Assembly: GCA_032622095.1 (NCBI GenBank) | Contig: CP136061.1 | Location: 131,508,087-131,572,086, forward strand | Direction: 5' to 3' | Length of the DNA: 64,000 nt | Origin: Siphonodentalium dalli | Taxonomy: Eukaryota > Mollusca > Scaphopoda > Gadilida > Siphonodentaliidae | The notes under the pieces: model-generated | The model's database searches: none | Seen by the model: the letters and a program-made list of their open reading frames with translations, nothing else | Told to the model about the DNA's origin: nothing | Shown here: one piece after another, positions 1 to 12,400 of the stretch | Layout: every line of letters starts with the position of its first letter | Position numbering within the stretch: position 1 is the first letter of the stretch | Translations under genes and position numbers: made by a program

Positions 1-1340
1 TTTCCACCAATAATACGAGGAGTCTGATCGTGTGATTTAAAGACGCCATATTGGTGCTGTTTGGGTGAGAGATGGGGGTTAGTGGGCACTAAATTTGATC
101 AAAATTGGTTAACCAAACTTATCAATAATCATCTCCATGATATCAGGAGTCTAATTGTGTGGTTTAAGGATGTCACAAGCTGTCACAAGTGAGGGGGCCA
201 TTCGAGTCAGTATGCATAGAGGGTGAGAGGAACACAACAAAAAGATGAACAATATGTTTAGTGCTGATTTCCACCAGATTGATACATATTCTCTGTAATA
301 CGAGAAATCTAATCATCTGGTTTATATACACCAAATTGGTGCCGTTTGGATGAAAGATATGGGGGCCCTAAATTTGATATAAATTTGTATACTCGCCAAT
401 TTTATACTAAAACTTATACACAATCTTCCACACGGTATGAGGAGTCTAATGGGGTGGTTTAAAGCTGTCAAAAGTGGCATCAATCAAGTCAGGGGTGCAC
501 TGAAAGGAAGAGGGGCACCAACATTGATAAAAATAATTTTAGCGCCGATTTCCACCAAATTAATACACATTCTTCTCCATGATACAAGGAATCTAATTTT
601 GTGATTTAAGGACGCCAAACTGGTGTTGTTTGGATGTGAGATTGGGGGGGGGGTGGGCACTAAATTTGATAAGAATTGGTTTAGCCACCAGACTTATACA
701 AAATCATCCACATGGTTTGAGGCGTCTACTGGTGTGGCTTAAAACTGTTTAAAGAAGACGCTATATTGGTGCTGTTTGTGTGAGAGATGGTGTGGGGTGT
801 GAGGTGGGCACTAAATTTGATAAATAAAAAAAATGGTTTAGTCGCCGATTAGCACCAAATTTATAAATATTTATCTCCATGATATCAGGAATCTAATTGT
901 GTGGTTTAAAGATGTCAAAAGTTGTGCCATTCGAGTAGATGAGACAGGGGTCCACAGAGGGTGAGAGAGACACAAAAATGGATAAACAATATGTTTAGCG
1001 CCGATTTCCACCAGACTGATAAATGTTCTTCTCCGTGATACGAGGAATCTAATCGTGTGGTGCCGTTTGGGTGAGAGATGTGGGGGCCCTAAATTTGATA
1101 CGAATTTGTATACTCGCCAATTTTCAACAACTTTATATATAATCATCTCCATAATGAGTCTGTTTGTGGTTTAATGATGTCAAATGTGGTGCCGTTTGAG
1201 TCCGGAATAGGGATGGGCGGGTCACAAAAACTGATATAAATATGTTTAGTGCCAATTAACATTAAATTCATACACGTTCTTCTCAAATGATACGAGGAAT
1301 CAAATCGTGCATGTTAAAACGTCACATTTGGTGCCTAGAT
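1..1340. repeat. Degenerate tandem repeat, about 9-10 units of roughly 145 bp
   Basis: A phrase like CTAATCGTGTGGTTTAA recurs near 27, 151, 308, 446, 591, 726, 892, 1049, 1159 and 1291. Each unit also carries versions of GCCGATTTCCACCAAATT, GGTGAGAGATG and GGGCACTAAATTTGAT. Unit length drifts from about 110 to 166 bp, so it is an old, diverged array. The left end lies outside the window. Short open frames in it are repeat shadows. It may be the core of a tandem-repeat mobile element like those at 16.5, 28.3 and 41.2 kb, but no terminal hairpin was seen. Confidence 0.8.
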
Positions 1341-1372
1341 ATATTTGCAAATATTTGTCTGTCTGTATGTGT

Positions 1373-2293
1373 TCTATATATAACTTCACGGGTTACAATC
1401 GAGATGGCACCAAGGCGCTCTAACAGTGGTAACTTTTTACGAGGAAGATAATGGTGCATGTTAAAATATTAGAATAGCTCATGTTAATATTATAACACAA
1501 TTGAGTCTGCCCCATTCAATATAGTTTCCACAAAAAAGTTACAAGAGATATGGAAATGTATAGAAGGCCTGTTCAACAATAATGGTCACAGTGTGCCATC
1601 AAATATAATTTCTTCTGAGATAAAAGAAAACAGAGTCAGTGGCAATTGGCTTTTCAGGATCCTCCAATACTGACATCTGACAAGGTTATATCTGCCCAAT
1701 ATACAGGTGATATCTTTCATGTTTTAGAACAGACTCATCGCCTAACATAAACAACTCAAAATCTCTCTCTGTGCCAGGCTGATATAGCTGCATAGCAACA
1801 TTTCTTTTAAACTGAGAATAATTAGCCAGTATATAGCACAATGAACAGAGGAGCACCTGGACATTTCTTTAAAACATCTGTATCTTCATAAGATAACCAG
1901 GTGTCCTCAAAATATTAGTCAAACCCACTAGATTGATTGATACATCTCTATGTAAAACCCAATTGTTGTCTTTCATTTGTGCGATCTAATGTGTTTATGA
2001 TGTTTATGTTATAACGTCTGAAGTATACACAGTTGTAAATAAATAAATAGTTCTTTATGGTGGGACGGATTAATTGCGATAAACAAAATGACAATTGCTC
2101 CGTTCCGACAAGGTGAGCTACTACTTATATTCCGTGTGTAAGAATCATGTTTTGTGACGCTATTTGGATATATAATTTATGAGAATATGTGTAACGCTTT
2201 GAACAAGAGTATCCTCTATTCCCACCATATATCTACAATATGCAGAGGGTTTCACATCACTTTAACCTGGGCAACGCCGGGTAACCCTGCTAG
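1373..2293 (+). mobile_element. Helitron-like element (3' end clear, 5' end tentative)
   Basis: The 3' end at 2267-2294 has the classic Helitron form: a short GC-rich hairpin (CCTGGGC AAC GCCGGG), a spacer, then CTAG followed by T. A possible 5' end beginning TC lies at 1373 (TCTATATATAACTTCACGGG). No replication-initiator/helicase ORF is present, so the copy is non-autonomous. The 5' flanking base is not the A expected of a clean Helitron insertion, so that boundary is uncertain. Confidence 0.55.
1686..1907 (-). pseudogene. Coding-like fragment split over two frames
   Basis: Read on the minus strand from about 1907 down, one frame gives a protein-like stretch beginning EDTWLSYEDTDVLKKC and stops after about 28 codons. 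The next frame then stays open (YSQFKRNVAMQLYQPGTERD is its middle part) to a TAA at 1688-1686. The run of ordinary residues across a frame switch looks like a decayed exon rather than noise. I do not recognise the family. It lies inside the Helitron-like element, so it could be a captured host exon; it could also be an alternative 3' exon of the TRIM gene, although the splice phase from 3350 does not fit simply. Confidence 0.3.
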
Positions 2294-2314
2294 TTATCTT
2301 ATATATGCCAGGCA

Positions 2315-3225
2315 GTGTTCGCGCTGGACCGAAAAATCGTTTGGCCAAAATTTTATTAGCCAAATGAAAAAAAACTTTGGTTTTTGGCCAAATTAAAAAA
2401 AACTTTGACCAAATTAAATCCTCATTTTCTGGGCGGTTCACAATTAATGACTAAAATATTTGTTTTAAACTTTATTTGTTACTCAGAATAAAACATAATT
2501 AAAACAACACAAAAACAACTTTAAAAATAATATTATACGAACGGTATCACACAGGCAGATCAATTCATAAAACATTAATATAGAATACGGCAGGATTTCA
2601 CATTGGACCATACGCAAAGAGCCTGGTGAAAATTCTATATAATTATAATCACACAAATCCGCTAAACCAATTGTAATAACTCTATGTCTATGACGGTCGC
2701 AAACTATTGCTTATTATAGTAAGGTGATAACTGTTGAATATCTATTGTATTCAAACATTTTATGGTATGAAGCCTGGTTATTAGACGGGACGCAGTTTAT
2801 GACACAATTACGTAACCACTGAATTAAGAACTGCTTGTCTGTAAGGAACAAAGCATTTAGGTAATTTATCTTAGACTGCCTAATCAACAAAATATTACAT
2901 AACCAGTATATAGCATAAGCGTTTTGGCGATTAGGCTGGTTAAATGTTAGATCTTACCTTTTGCTGTCTCGTGAAGTTTGATTATGTGCAGCTTGTGTTT
3001 GTTACTCATTGTAGAAATTGTACGATATTTCCGTGGTACGAAATACTTTCGTCGCCTAATTTCGTCTTGAATGTCGATCTATTCAGCGCTTTGTTAGTTA
3101 GCTCCCCGACTCCATGCTTTCCGTCTCCATTTGGGATAAAAAAAAGTTTAGCCAAATGAAATTTTTATTAGCCAAATTCGAAAAAGATTGGCCATTGGCT
3201 AATTTGTCTACCTTTGGGAGACACA
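2315..3225. repeat. Inverted-repeat stretch with GGCCAAA/TTTGGC arms
   Basis: Near 2338-2410 the phrase TTGGCCAAAATTTTATTAGCCAAAT appears in pieces, and near 3146-3200 an inverted version (AAATTTTTATTAGCCAAATTCG, TTGGCCATTGGC) closes the stretch. It reads as a decayed TIR transposon about 0.9 kb long. I found no clear target duplication. The middle holds no convincing gene. Confidence 0.4.
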
Positions 3226-3231
3226 GGATCT

Positions 3232-3270
3232 GTAATACTGCACCAGCACAGTTCCCGTCATGAAAAGGGT
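3232..3270. mobile_element. Fragment of TTAA-type MITE, right end
   Basis: The text from CTGCACCAGCACAGTTCCCG to AAAAGGGTTAAAG matches the right end of the MITEs at 9241, 11805 and 15407. The rest of this copy is missing or is buried in the preceding repeat. Confidence 0.5.
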
Positions 3271-3349
3271 TAAAGTCTAAAATAATATAAGATTATAAGT
3301 CACTTTATCATGCTGTGAATATTATTTGGAGTTGACTGGTTTTACTCAC

Positions 3350-3462
3350 CATCTATGATCACGCTCTCACTTTCTGTCGTACTGAGTGAACACACACTAG
3401 CGGCATCTTGATCCAACATTAAGTCCTCAGGAGGGAGCTCACTTATCGACTTCAATACCATC
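3350..3462 (-). CDS. TRIM gene exon, acidic/serine-rich tail
   Basis: The acceptor (TATGTTGCAG) precedes a 113-nt exon ending at GTGAGT. It enters one base into the codon left by exon 6576 (AG+G) and gives MVLKSISELPPEDLMLDQDA followed by a Ser/Thr/Glu-rich run ending VIID. Its last base starts a codon that must be completed by an exon further left. No in-frame partner was found between 3349 and 1, so the gene probably continues outside the window. Confidence 0.75.
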
Positions 3463-6400
3463 CTGCAACATAACACCTATACTGCAATGCCCTAAATAAT
3501 GGACTCCTTAATTAAGGAGCAGAATTAAGGGTACCTTTTCAGGATTTAGTCGGAAATATGGCTTATTGCCATTCCTAAGGAAGATCTCACTGAAATATGG
3601 CTTGTTGCCATTCATCGGAAAGCTCTCACTGAGAGCTTTCTGATGAATGGCTACAAGTCATATTTCCGTACTGTAATTACTGCATTACTGTACTTTGTAC
3701 TCATTATAGTGTTTTGTGTTATGAATTTATCATTGTTTTAGTTGCTAGACCATATCATGATATCAGTGTTATAGGTGGAGAACAGACCGAGCAGCTGGAC
3801 AATTTCACTGCGTATTCACCGACTACACATAGAAGTCTACCAGAAAGACACTGGACTCATTCCCAGCATTACCAGAAATCCTCCAGGAAACCACAGCCCA
3901 GCTGTACTGGAGCCCAAGTCCCTGACAAAATTTGGCTGTAACACCCAAAGTACTATAGTTTACTGTAGTACTTTCATTGTTACAGCAAACTTTTGTCAGC
4001 GAATTGTCTACTCGAGAATATGAAAGCAGTACATTTAATAAGTTATTAGCTCATGATGTCATAGCACAAAAAAGTAGTTGGGCAGAAATATGATGGCACT
4101 TACTGAACTCTGCCGGTGGAAGCATTACATTGCAGAGTTGCACAGAGTAGTGAGTGAAGCGACTGAGCCAGGAATGAGAATAGAAAGACGCTGGATACAA
4201 TTTATACTCTATGTATAGTGATAAAATTTGAAATTGTGTCACAGGTCGCCAGAACAAATTTTGACCCCACCCACAGTAATACTTAATCCTATAGAAAGGT
4301 ATCTTTGTCAAGCCTACAGTTTTATAAAAAAATTTAAAAGTCCACAAACTGGTCAAAATACACTATATTTGTTACAAATTAAATGCCTCATAAATAATCT
4401 GCATACATAGGTAGAAAAATATTTTATTACTTTTCAATTTGATCCCGTGTAAAAAATTGCTTCAGAAGAACTCCATTTATGACCACAGGTCTGAAGCCAA
4501 TTGCTGTTTTTTCTCCACATTCAACTTGATGTCAGCTGAAAATGAGTCAAATAGTCGGCTCTAATACAGACTTGCACCTCAAATACACTCTCAGTGTAAG
4601 TAGCATATATATTATACATCATTAGAAGCAGAATCACAACACGGAAGTGTCAATTCCAGATTCATGACTGATCAGACCGACCATTTTATCAAATGTGTAT
4701 GTAATCTGAAATGACGTAACAGTAATTTGTCATTGGACAAATATAAATCAAACATATCGAAGAAGCAATGAATTTATGCTATAAAAATTAATAAAGTTAT
4801 ATTCTTGTCCATATATGTATGTTCAGCCCTCGAAATTGGCCACGACAATAAGCAATGCAATGGGAAAAGCCATGGCAACATATGGCATCTAACATGTCAC
4901 AGCAATAAATTTGCTGTGGGACATTTTTCCTAATTTTGAGGGCTGTATATTTACAAATCGACATTTGTGTTGATTCAATCTTTGTGTGTTTGTTTCCTTT
5001 TTCTAACTTTTTATTGAGTTGGGTATGAACTATAAATAGTACTCCAGGTCGATTCAAACAAAAAGGCCATCTGATGAAAATGTAGGCTAGACAAGTTAGA
5101 TACCTTTTTATAGGATTAAGTATTACTGGGAGTGAGGACAAATTTGTTCTGGGGACCTGTGATTGTGTCCTATGCAAATGAGGTAAATTGATAATAACGA
5201 ACAGAAACTTGATCTATATGAACCACGGGCGTAACCAGCTATTGTTTGATGGGTTCAGATGAACCCACCTGGAAAACAGAGTGCCCTCGTTGCCGGGTCA
5301 TTGGCTCGGGCAACTTCAGGGGTTCGTTACTTAAAAACATCTTAAAACATCTAACATCTAACTTAACGAACCCCCGAACCCTGGAAGTCAAGCGACGAGG
5401 GTACTTAAGCATTTTGGCAAATTTATTGAAAATTGAGCAAGTTGCAAGCGAGCAGCAAGAAGAATGAAACTTGAGGTCCGTGTAATATTTCAGTGAAATC
5501 CGCACATACGCCCAGGCGAATATTTTATTTTAACATGAATCAAATCAATAGTCCCATGGTATGTCGGTAAATGACATTGCTAGTCTGAAGTGGGCATAAT
5601 ACGTCAGCATTGTGTTCACTTTCAGCTATATGTATGTGTGTCAAAGTTGTTTTCACAGTCATTGGTAATTATGAACAAATATACACAATGTATGCAAACA
5701 CAAGTGGATCCCCTATAAGGTTCATTCAATGTGTTTATTATTAATTCCATTGGGATCAACACATTTTTTTGGCATCAAGTTGTGTTCCGTGTCCGTGGTC
5801 ACAATATGTATGACTATATATGGGATTAAATGCAGTCAACCATATACTGAGGACGATGCTTGCACTGTGAGGGTTCCATAATAGTTTTTTGACATGAAGT
5901 CCCCAATAAAACAGGGTTTTAATTTAAGTCCCACTCCCACCAACCAATAAAGAGCACATTATTAGTTGGTGGGTAGGAAAATAAATACGCCGGACATTTC
6001 AAGCTTTTCATACCATTTTCTACATGTATATAGATCTAATGATACTATTTAATGGGCCATGTGCAATGATCGACTGACTGATTGTCATTCAATTTGATAT
6101 ATTATACCCTACTTCAGCCAATACGTTAACAAGTTTGAGTGTATGCATACACAGTTAGATTGCAAAGGGATATACTACGCAGATTATATTTGGGGATGGT
6201 TGGGTTTTATCATCATTCTTTATTGTATGAGTCAATCCTACACGTGGGCCCATATACGGACAAAACATTGGCACATTATACATGATCATGTACAAAGACA
6301 AACACTGTCATGTCTATTTATACTCACATAATCGGTGGATAAAATAAAAACATAAGATTACTACCTTTCTCTATAAACTGTCAATTTTTTTTCGAAGGAG

Positions 6401-9400
6401 GCCCCTCAGACCCCCACCTGCGGTCGGCGCTTCTCGCCTCAGGCCTGTGCCCCTCAAGTTAATATTTCGAACCTCCCTTCTAAAAATTCTGGCTACGCCC
6501 ATGATATGAACACTTATCACAGTACAATATGACAACTGTTAGTGACAGAGCAGACAAGGCTGAATTTTAACTCACCTTTGAGCAAACTTTCCCTTGACAT
6601 CACCATAATGCTTTATAAGACCAGCTGGGCTTGGACCAGGACACCATCTGCTCATAGTTGAAATGAGAGTCATTTAAAGGAATTAATAGTTGCAAACTTT
6701 AAAATTCGTTTGAAGATTTTTGAATATTTAAGATTATTTAGATATGCATTTTTTTCCCATGATTATATAAAATAAATTCCACTCGAAACAGTTAGAAAAT
6801 GATTGCACATTGTGCAAGTTGCATCTTAATTGATGTTGAATTGAAATAAATGCAACAATAACAGAAATCATGTGGTAATATAAATATGGTAGTGCATGAT
6901 GTTTTAATCAAAAACAAGGAACACTGAAGATTCATAGGGAAAATAAACACTTACATACAGATTCCTCTATAAATTGTGCTTGCAAATGTGGAATTCACAT
7001 GACAAATTTATCGAAAATGCACAACACTGATGATTCACTAGGGGAATGAACCAGGGACATTTTCATGTACTTTTCATCAATAGGTCTAGATGCTATTTAT
7101 GAATTTGGATACAAATATAAGGTTGAAAGGATTTTTTTTTTGTCAGTTGGAGGAAGACCCAAACAGGCCCTAGTGAACGCTTATCACATTTTTAATCTGA
7201 GGATCAGGGGCAACACAAGTAACACAACGACAATATCAACAACAAAGACATATGTTGCATTATGGACCAATGTTTAGGCTAAGTAATGAGATAACTGAAG
7301 AAGTGAATGCATTTGAGAGACAATTGGCTACCGTACACTATTAAGAGAGACGTATAGATAAATAAGACTCACATGACAGAATCCTCGTCAGCATCGTCAC
7401 CTTTCTGTAGCACGCAAGGAATGTTTTTTGCTTTGACGAGTTCGTCTAACACAGCCTGAGCATTCACTATCACCTCACTATTGTTGTTGAGAACTCTCTG
7501 TGAAGCTAAAAATAAATACCAATTTAATGAAATGTCATTGGATAGTCAAGCTATTTAACCTTTTTTATACTAAATGGAGAATCATCAGATATTGGAACTG
7601 TCTGCCATTAGAAGAACCCACAAGAAATGTACGGCCACCGGATACTGTTTACCATAAAACATGGTTAGAAATGGATACAGATGGACAAGTAATAAGGTAA
7701 TAAATCAAACTTTGCAGTTATGACAGTAAAAATAAAAAATATAATAATAATTTTGAAGAAATAATGCATTTTGTCCTAAATTCAAATGGATTTGACTGTT
7801 TATACCTGCTCACCTGTATTAACTATTTTTTATATATACGTGACATGCAGTCCCAATGCTGTATGCTTTTACGTTGCACCGATCACGTGCGATTGGTTCA
7901 TTTGAAAATGTATGTGTGCTTGACAATAAGGTTACATTTGGCCCCATTTTTCAGCATGAAGGTGTGGTTTGGTAATTTTAACTGCATGGTTCTATCTCTG
8001 GTGACCACAATTAGGTTGGGAGCAATGAACCAAAACCACCCTCATTGTTCTGTATGCGAAGTTCGTTTAAGCAAGAGTTGCACTCATGATGACTCCAAAG
8101 TTATTATTTTTCGATTACCAACATTTAAATTACTGTTTTCGGAATGGTCTTTGTAAACTTTTTCCAAATTATTTAAATTTACGTTTCCTCCATGTTATCA
8201 AGCCACGCTGATCATCAAACATTAAATCACATCAGTATCATTAAATTAATATTGTCTGTTAACCCTTTCAGTGCCAAGTCCGATTTTTGTATCAACGCAT
8301 ATTTCCTTGATCATTTTTCAAATTTATTGATTATAATAATGTGATACATTGATGGAAAGAGCTCTTAGAGTTGTACTTTCATATGAGGGCGATGAATATT
8401 CATTCTCAGAATCTAGCACAGGGAATTAGAGACTGAAATCTCTCACCTGTTATTGCAGCTTCAAGCTTCCTGATATCTTCATTGAGTTGGGTGTGCTAAA
8501 AATACATAAACATGACAACATAGCAGAAACAATATTCTGACAACATTCAAGCAAATATGTAGTCATGTTATAAGTTACAGGGTGAATCGTTGCCGATATG
8601 GTGTCATGTGAGGCGAATTGAGATTAATCTCGATATTAATCAACTGAGCCTCACATGACACCGCATCCGACAAATAAGAGTCCTGTAATGCCTTTATCAT
8701 GCTTTCGAGGTGATAACTTGAATTACCGGTACAGAGTTCATTAGATTCTGGTAAGCTAATTGTGCCACATATGGCTATTATCTTAATATGTAACGTCACA
8801 GTAACGTGCCATGGGCGAAGATCATTAAAACATTCAGTCAATGGCTCATCACTAGAAGTATGGTAACAATCTGAGTTTGATAGTTAATTTATGCGTCTTT
8901 AAAATTCGTCAAATAAGTCAGATACATGTCTTGGTACATGTCACTATGTAGAAAATGATTTGTGACAGATATCCCTTTCCTTGGCACCAAAATACATCAT
9001 AAATATGCCAGAGGCAGAGTTCCACGAAAATACAAAATGTCATCTATCAACCCCATATGAATCCATATCCTCCTCTGGGGCTTTCATTATGTGGTCAGTG
9101 TCAATCAAGGTGAACCTAATATCACCTCGTCTCCTGTAGTTATATGTCAATTCTCAATCTAGTAGGCCAGCATAATAATTTAAACGTTACCTCAGCGTTC
9201 CCACTTATTTTCCTATTAAACAAACTCAAGCACAATTTAACCCTTCCATGACTGAAGCTTCCTGAAATTTTGCAAAAACCCTGTGCCAATGCATTCTCTT
9301 ATATGCGAGTCTCTCATAGGGAGCCTCGCATATATATGAGAATACATTGGCCTAACAATATTTACTCTGACCTTGTATGCCAGGGAATTCTCTTATATAT

Positions 9401-12400
9401 ACGAGGCTCCCTTGCCCCATATGAAAGTACACTTGCACATTATCTTTAATGCTGCACCAACTCAGCTCAAGTCATGGAAGGGTTAAGGAACTTTTACAAC
9501 GACTATTAGATGTTATTTTGCAATCCTACAATGGCATGCATAGAAAATGGGTTGACTGTTGTTGTATCATAACTTTGAAAGAAAAGCATGTGCCAGGGAT
9601 CAACTTAAGAGGTTTTAAATGGGGAGAAGTCACTTCTCCTTGATTGATTATTAGCAAGAAGTGGACTGTTGTCAATGATAAGTCGAATGGCCCAAGTTAT
9701 ATTTACACCCCCAATATCACCATTTTATGATCCAATAAGTATTATGCAATACAATAGTCCATTTATAAAATGATTATAATGATTAAGGACACCATTATAA
9801 TAAGAAAATACAGTTCAAATATGGGGTAGGGACATACGTGTACTAGTTTATGACAGAGAACTTGAGAGAAGTCACTTCTCCCTAAGCCAAAAGTAGGGAA
9901 AAGTAACACGATTTAGGGAGAAGATATCTCCCAAGTTGCCCATAGGCTGGTCCCTGGTGTGTGCTAGGAAATATTATTAAAACTAAATTTTACAATCATT
10001 GACAGGTATGCTTGTTCATAAACTTCAATATTCTAGGACTATTCAAAAGAGTGGGAACCCTGTACTTTGTCCCAATATTCATTGATAAACTGGAAATAGT
10101 GTATCTGATATTTGCAGAATGAGGTCCCGTCGAGGCCAAATTCACCCTCTGGGAAACGCATTCCACTTAAGCCTCAACTGCTATTGGAGACCTAGGATCA
10201 GATTGAAGTTCCCCAGTTGAAGTTGGTGATGTTCACCCATTAGTCACTTCGATAACGCATTTTATCTTCTGCAAGTTAGGTGATGTAGAAACTTCCCAGA
10301 AGGAAAAAAGTAACTAAAAACCATGTTAACTTGAGACTATAGAAACTTCAGAGAAGATGAGGCCTAAGCACGAGGTCCCCAGAGGGGGAATTTGGTGATG
10401 CTAGCCCACCGTGTGGGATAGCATCACTAAATTCACTCTCTGGGGACCTCATTCTGCAAATGTCAGACACACTATTTCCAGGCTTGTTCATAAATGGTAA
10501 TCTTTTTAACAGTGAGTAGCTTGAATTGATGCTTCGTTTGCAGTAGATCATTAAAGTGTTACAACCCGAGTACAATTAATACTCACCAGAGAGTCAACAG
10601 GAGAATTTGTTGTGTTTGCAATATGGAGAACTTTATCAACATGTTCTTTCTCTCTGAAAGAAAGTAATAGGAGTACAATCCACTTAAATCTCTTGAGGAA
10701 CTGCAATTAGGTCAAACAAACTATATCTCCCAATTTATGTGGCCCGCACATAAAACACATGCTTGCCATTTATACAGTCTTGTTAAAACTAGACCAAGAT
10801 GTCATGACAGTCAACACTCAGTCTAGAGACTCGGGTACTTAAATTGATTTCAGAGATGAACGTGGAATCTCCAGCTCACGACAGCTCATTAATATCTATG
10901 TTTCGAAATAAGGCACTGTTTACTGTTTTGATTGACGTGCGACAATGTCCATATGCGCTAATAAAAATGGCCATAACCCGCAGAAGGAAAAAGTCTTTTC
11001 GGTGGATAAATGAGCTTCGTAGAATATTCTCTTGTTCTGGTTTCAGTGAATCGATGTCTATTTTCTGCAAATACAATCTTAATTGCAAAGTTGAGAATTT
11101 TGATTTCGCCATGTTGTTTTCATTCAGCCTCAATTTCACAATCATTTCCGCTTTCCCAATCATTTCCGTAATATTTATTTTTAGCAAAATTAGGTGGGGC
11201 TTTTGTGTATAAGTGGCAAAGTGCGAATAATTATTGGTTTTGCAGGAAGCTATTGAAAGGTCTAGCAACACATTCTTCAATGAGCAAGTAATTTCATTGC
11301 AATGATTACTCCTGTTTGAATAAATTATTCAAAATAAGTCCCTAGATCATAAGTTGATAGAAATGAAACATGGTCTATTTTTAACAAGACTGCCATTTAT
11401 ATTGAATTTAAAATTTGTGTTGCACCCTATTTAAAATCTCATCCTCATAGAACATTTCAGATAACCCAATAGTTAGCAAGTTAAAAACAAATAACACATT
11501 AACTATGACACAGTAGTTAACCCTTTCAGTGCCAAGCCCGATTTTTGTATCAACCCATATTTCCTTGATCATTTTTTAAATTTATTGATTATAATAATGT
11601 GATACATTGATGGAAAGAGCTCTAAGAGCTCTTTCCATCAATGTATCACATTATTATAATCAATAAATTTGAAAGATCAAGGAAATATCGGTTGATACAA
11701 AAATCGGACTTGGCACTGAAAGGGTTAAGTTCGAGTAAAGCAATTTTTTTAGATGCCCTATCCGCTTTGACGCAACATTTTCCTAACCCAAGTTTATGCT
11801 TTAACCCTTCCACGACTAGAGCTTCCTGAAATTTTGCGAAAACTCTGTGCCAATGTAATCTCTTATATATGAAAGCTTCCCATAGGGAGCCTTGTATATA
11901 TAAGAGAATACATTGGCCTAACAATATTTACCTTGACCTTGTAAGCCAGTGCATTATCTTATAATGCAAAACTTGCAAACATAAGAGAATGCACCAACAC
12001 ATTATTTTTAATGCTGCACCAGAGTAGCTCCCATCACGAAAGGATTAATACCAGAGAATAAATCATGATAATTAATTGTGAACAACGGTTAATCACAAGA
12101 CCCCATTACGAACAGCGGATATAAAACAATAACAAGAGCTGGGCAATCGCCAGTGCATACCTCCCATGAGGCATATCGCCTAGTGGGGGCATACATATAA
12201 CCCATGGCTGAGATTAGTGATGAGCCGATTGTCAAATAGAGCCTTGCGCCGATTGCCGATTATTTGAGATCACAATCGGCCGATTCCGATTATTGTAATA
12301 ATTATACCAGAATATGTTATATGTGTTATATAATACTTAGAATTAGAAGCAAGCAACAACCGTAGTAATATGCCAGTATACATAAGCATACGTTTGGGTA

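Noticed and set aside
1-1340. CRISPR array
   Set aside because: Units are about 145 bp, diverged along their whole length, with no short identical repeat and unique spacers; the setting is eukaryotic.
7764-8156. 130-codon plus-strand frame in a TRIM intron
   Set aside because: No motif, no splice support and AT-biased residues; treated as chance.
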